Shown: positions 63,819 to 64,000 of the stretch, piece after piece
Position numbering within the stretch: the first letter of the stretch is position 1
Layout: every line of letters starts with the position of its first letter
NCBI RefSeq assembly: GCF_901538355.1
Contig: NZ_LR593887.1
Location: forward strand, 2,580,920-2,644,919
Direction of reading: 5' to 3'
DNA from: Tuwongella immobilis
GTDB taxonomy: Bacteria; Planctomycetota; Planctomycetia; Gemmatales; Gemmataceae
DNA length: 64,000 nt
Translations under genes and position numbers: made by a program
Notes under the pieces: generated by a model
What the model was told of the DNA's origin: nothing
Seen by the model: only the letters and a program-made list of their open reading frames with translations
The model's database searches: none

Positions 63819-64000
63819 ATGACCAAGCAATCGACAGAAACACGCATCTGGAAGCGTGCCGGCGTGCTCGCGGTGGTGGCGACTGTTGCCAGCCACTCCA
63901 CCACGCAAGCATTCTTCCCACCGTTTTTCAACTTTCCGCCTCCGACGACGATCACCCCGCCGCCGGTCGTCCCGCCGCCACCCGTGAACCCGCCGCCAAA
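63819..64000 (+). CDS. Exported proline-rich protein, 5' part
   Basis: The ATG at 63819 has GAAGGAG seven bases upstream. The reading frame stays open to the window end, so the 3' part is missing. The first 30 residues form a signal-like sequence (RAGVLAVVATVASHSTTQAF). A stretch rich in Phe then Pro follows (FFPPFFNFPPPTT, then PPVVPPPPVNPPP), probably an extended linker or cell-wall-spanning segment. The family cannot be named from this part. Confidence 0.65.
   Translation, partial: MTKQSTETRIWKRAGVLAVVATVASHSTTQAFFPPFFNFPPPTTITPPPVVPPPPVNPPP

Overview
The window comes from a planctomycete, most likely the family Gemmataceae. This rests on gene content, not on a database match. There are two DUF1559 proteins (prepilin-like N-terminus plus an H-x9-DG C-terminus), a DUF1501 protein, a PVC-type CxxCH membrane-bound dehydrogenase, a BBP7-type outer membrane barrel, a TIGR03000-like domain, Tat-exported Gfo/Idh/MocA oxidoreductases and a very large alpha-2-macroglobulin. 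It looks like ordinary chromosome: housekeeping genes are mixed with lineage-specific secreted proteins. I see no insertion sequence, prophage, CRISPR array, tRNA or rRNA.

Layout. 1-9.3 kb: the end of an alpha/beta hydrolase, two Gfo/Idh/MocA paralogues and an AT-hook protein (+ strand), then two minus-strand operons (TIM-barrel isomerase, unknown 400-residue protein and exported propeller; MFS transporter and small protein). 9.4-18.8 kb: a plus-strand run of proC, guaA, dapF, a DUF374 acyltransferase, a GT87-like membrane protein, mscL, a PQQ-type propeller and a DUF1501 protein. 18.8-27.3 kb (minus): a lipoprotein and DUF1559 pair, then a 1995-residue protein joining an anti-sigma-type zinc finger to a thioester alpha-2-macroglobulin, with an ECF sigma factor gene just upstream. 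27.5-38.2 kb (+): a DUF11/CARDB lipoprotein, an acetamidase-like protein, a coiled-coil membrane protein, an RsuA/RluB pseudouridine synthase, a PyrK-like reductase, a five-PAS hybrid histidine kinase and purN. 38.1-52.9 kb: purD and a DUF1499 protein (-), DUF3472, DinB, lpxD and lpxI (+), an exported methyltransferase (-), crcB (+), a pseudokinase-PP2C fusion, clpX, a SHOCT-like protein, DAHP synthase and an amidohydrolase (-), then a flavodoxin, an Sm-like small protein and a peroxiredoxin (+). 53.0-64.0 kb: a TPP riboswitch and thiC, two cysteine-rich exported proteins, a second DUF1559 plus lipoprotein cluster, the heme-binding dehydrogenase, BBP7 (-) and the start of a proline-rich exported protein.

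How the genes work together. Lipid A (lpxD, lpxI), DAP/peptidoglycan (dapF), purine (guaA, purN, purD), shikimate (DAHP synthase) and thiamine (thiC) genes are scattered single steps. The most striking locus is 20.6-29.9 kb. An ECF sigma gene is followed by a membrane-anchored protein whose cytoplasmic end looks like an anti-sigma zinc finger and whose periplasmic body looks like a protease-trapping macroglobulin. This suggests, but does not prove, a system that senses attack by external proteases. Other unusual items are a protein with 18 Cys-Cys pairs, an exported methyltransferase, a pseudokinase-phosphatase fusion and a Gfo/Idh/MocA paralogue lacking the EKP lysine.
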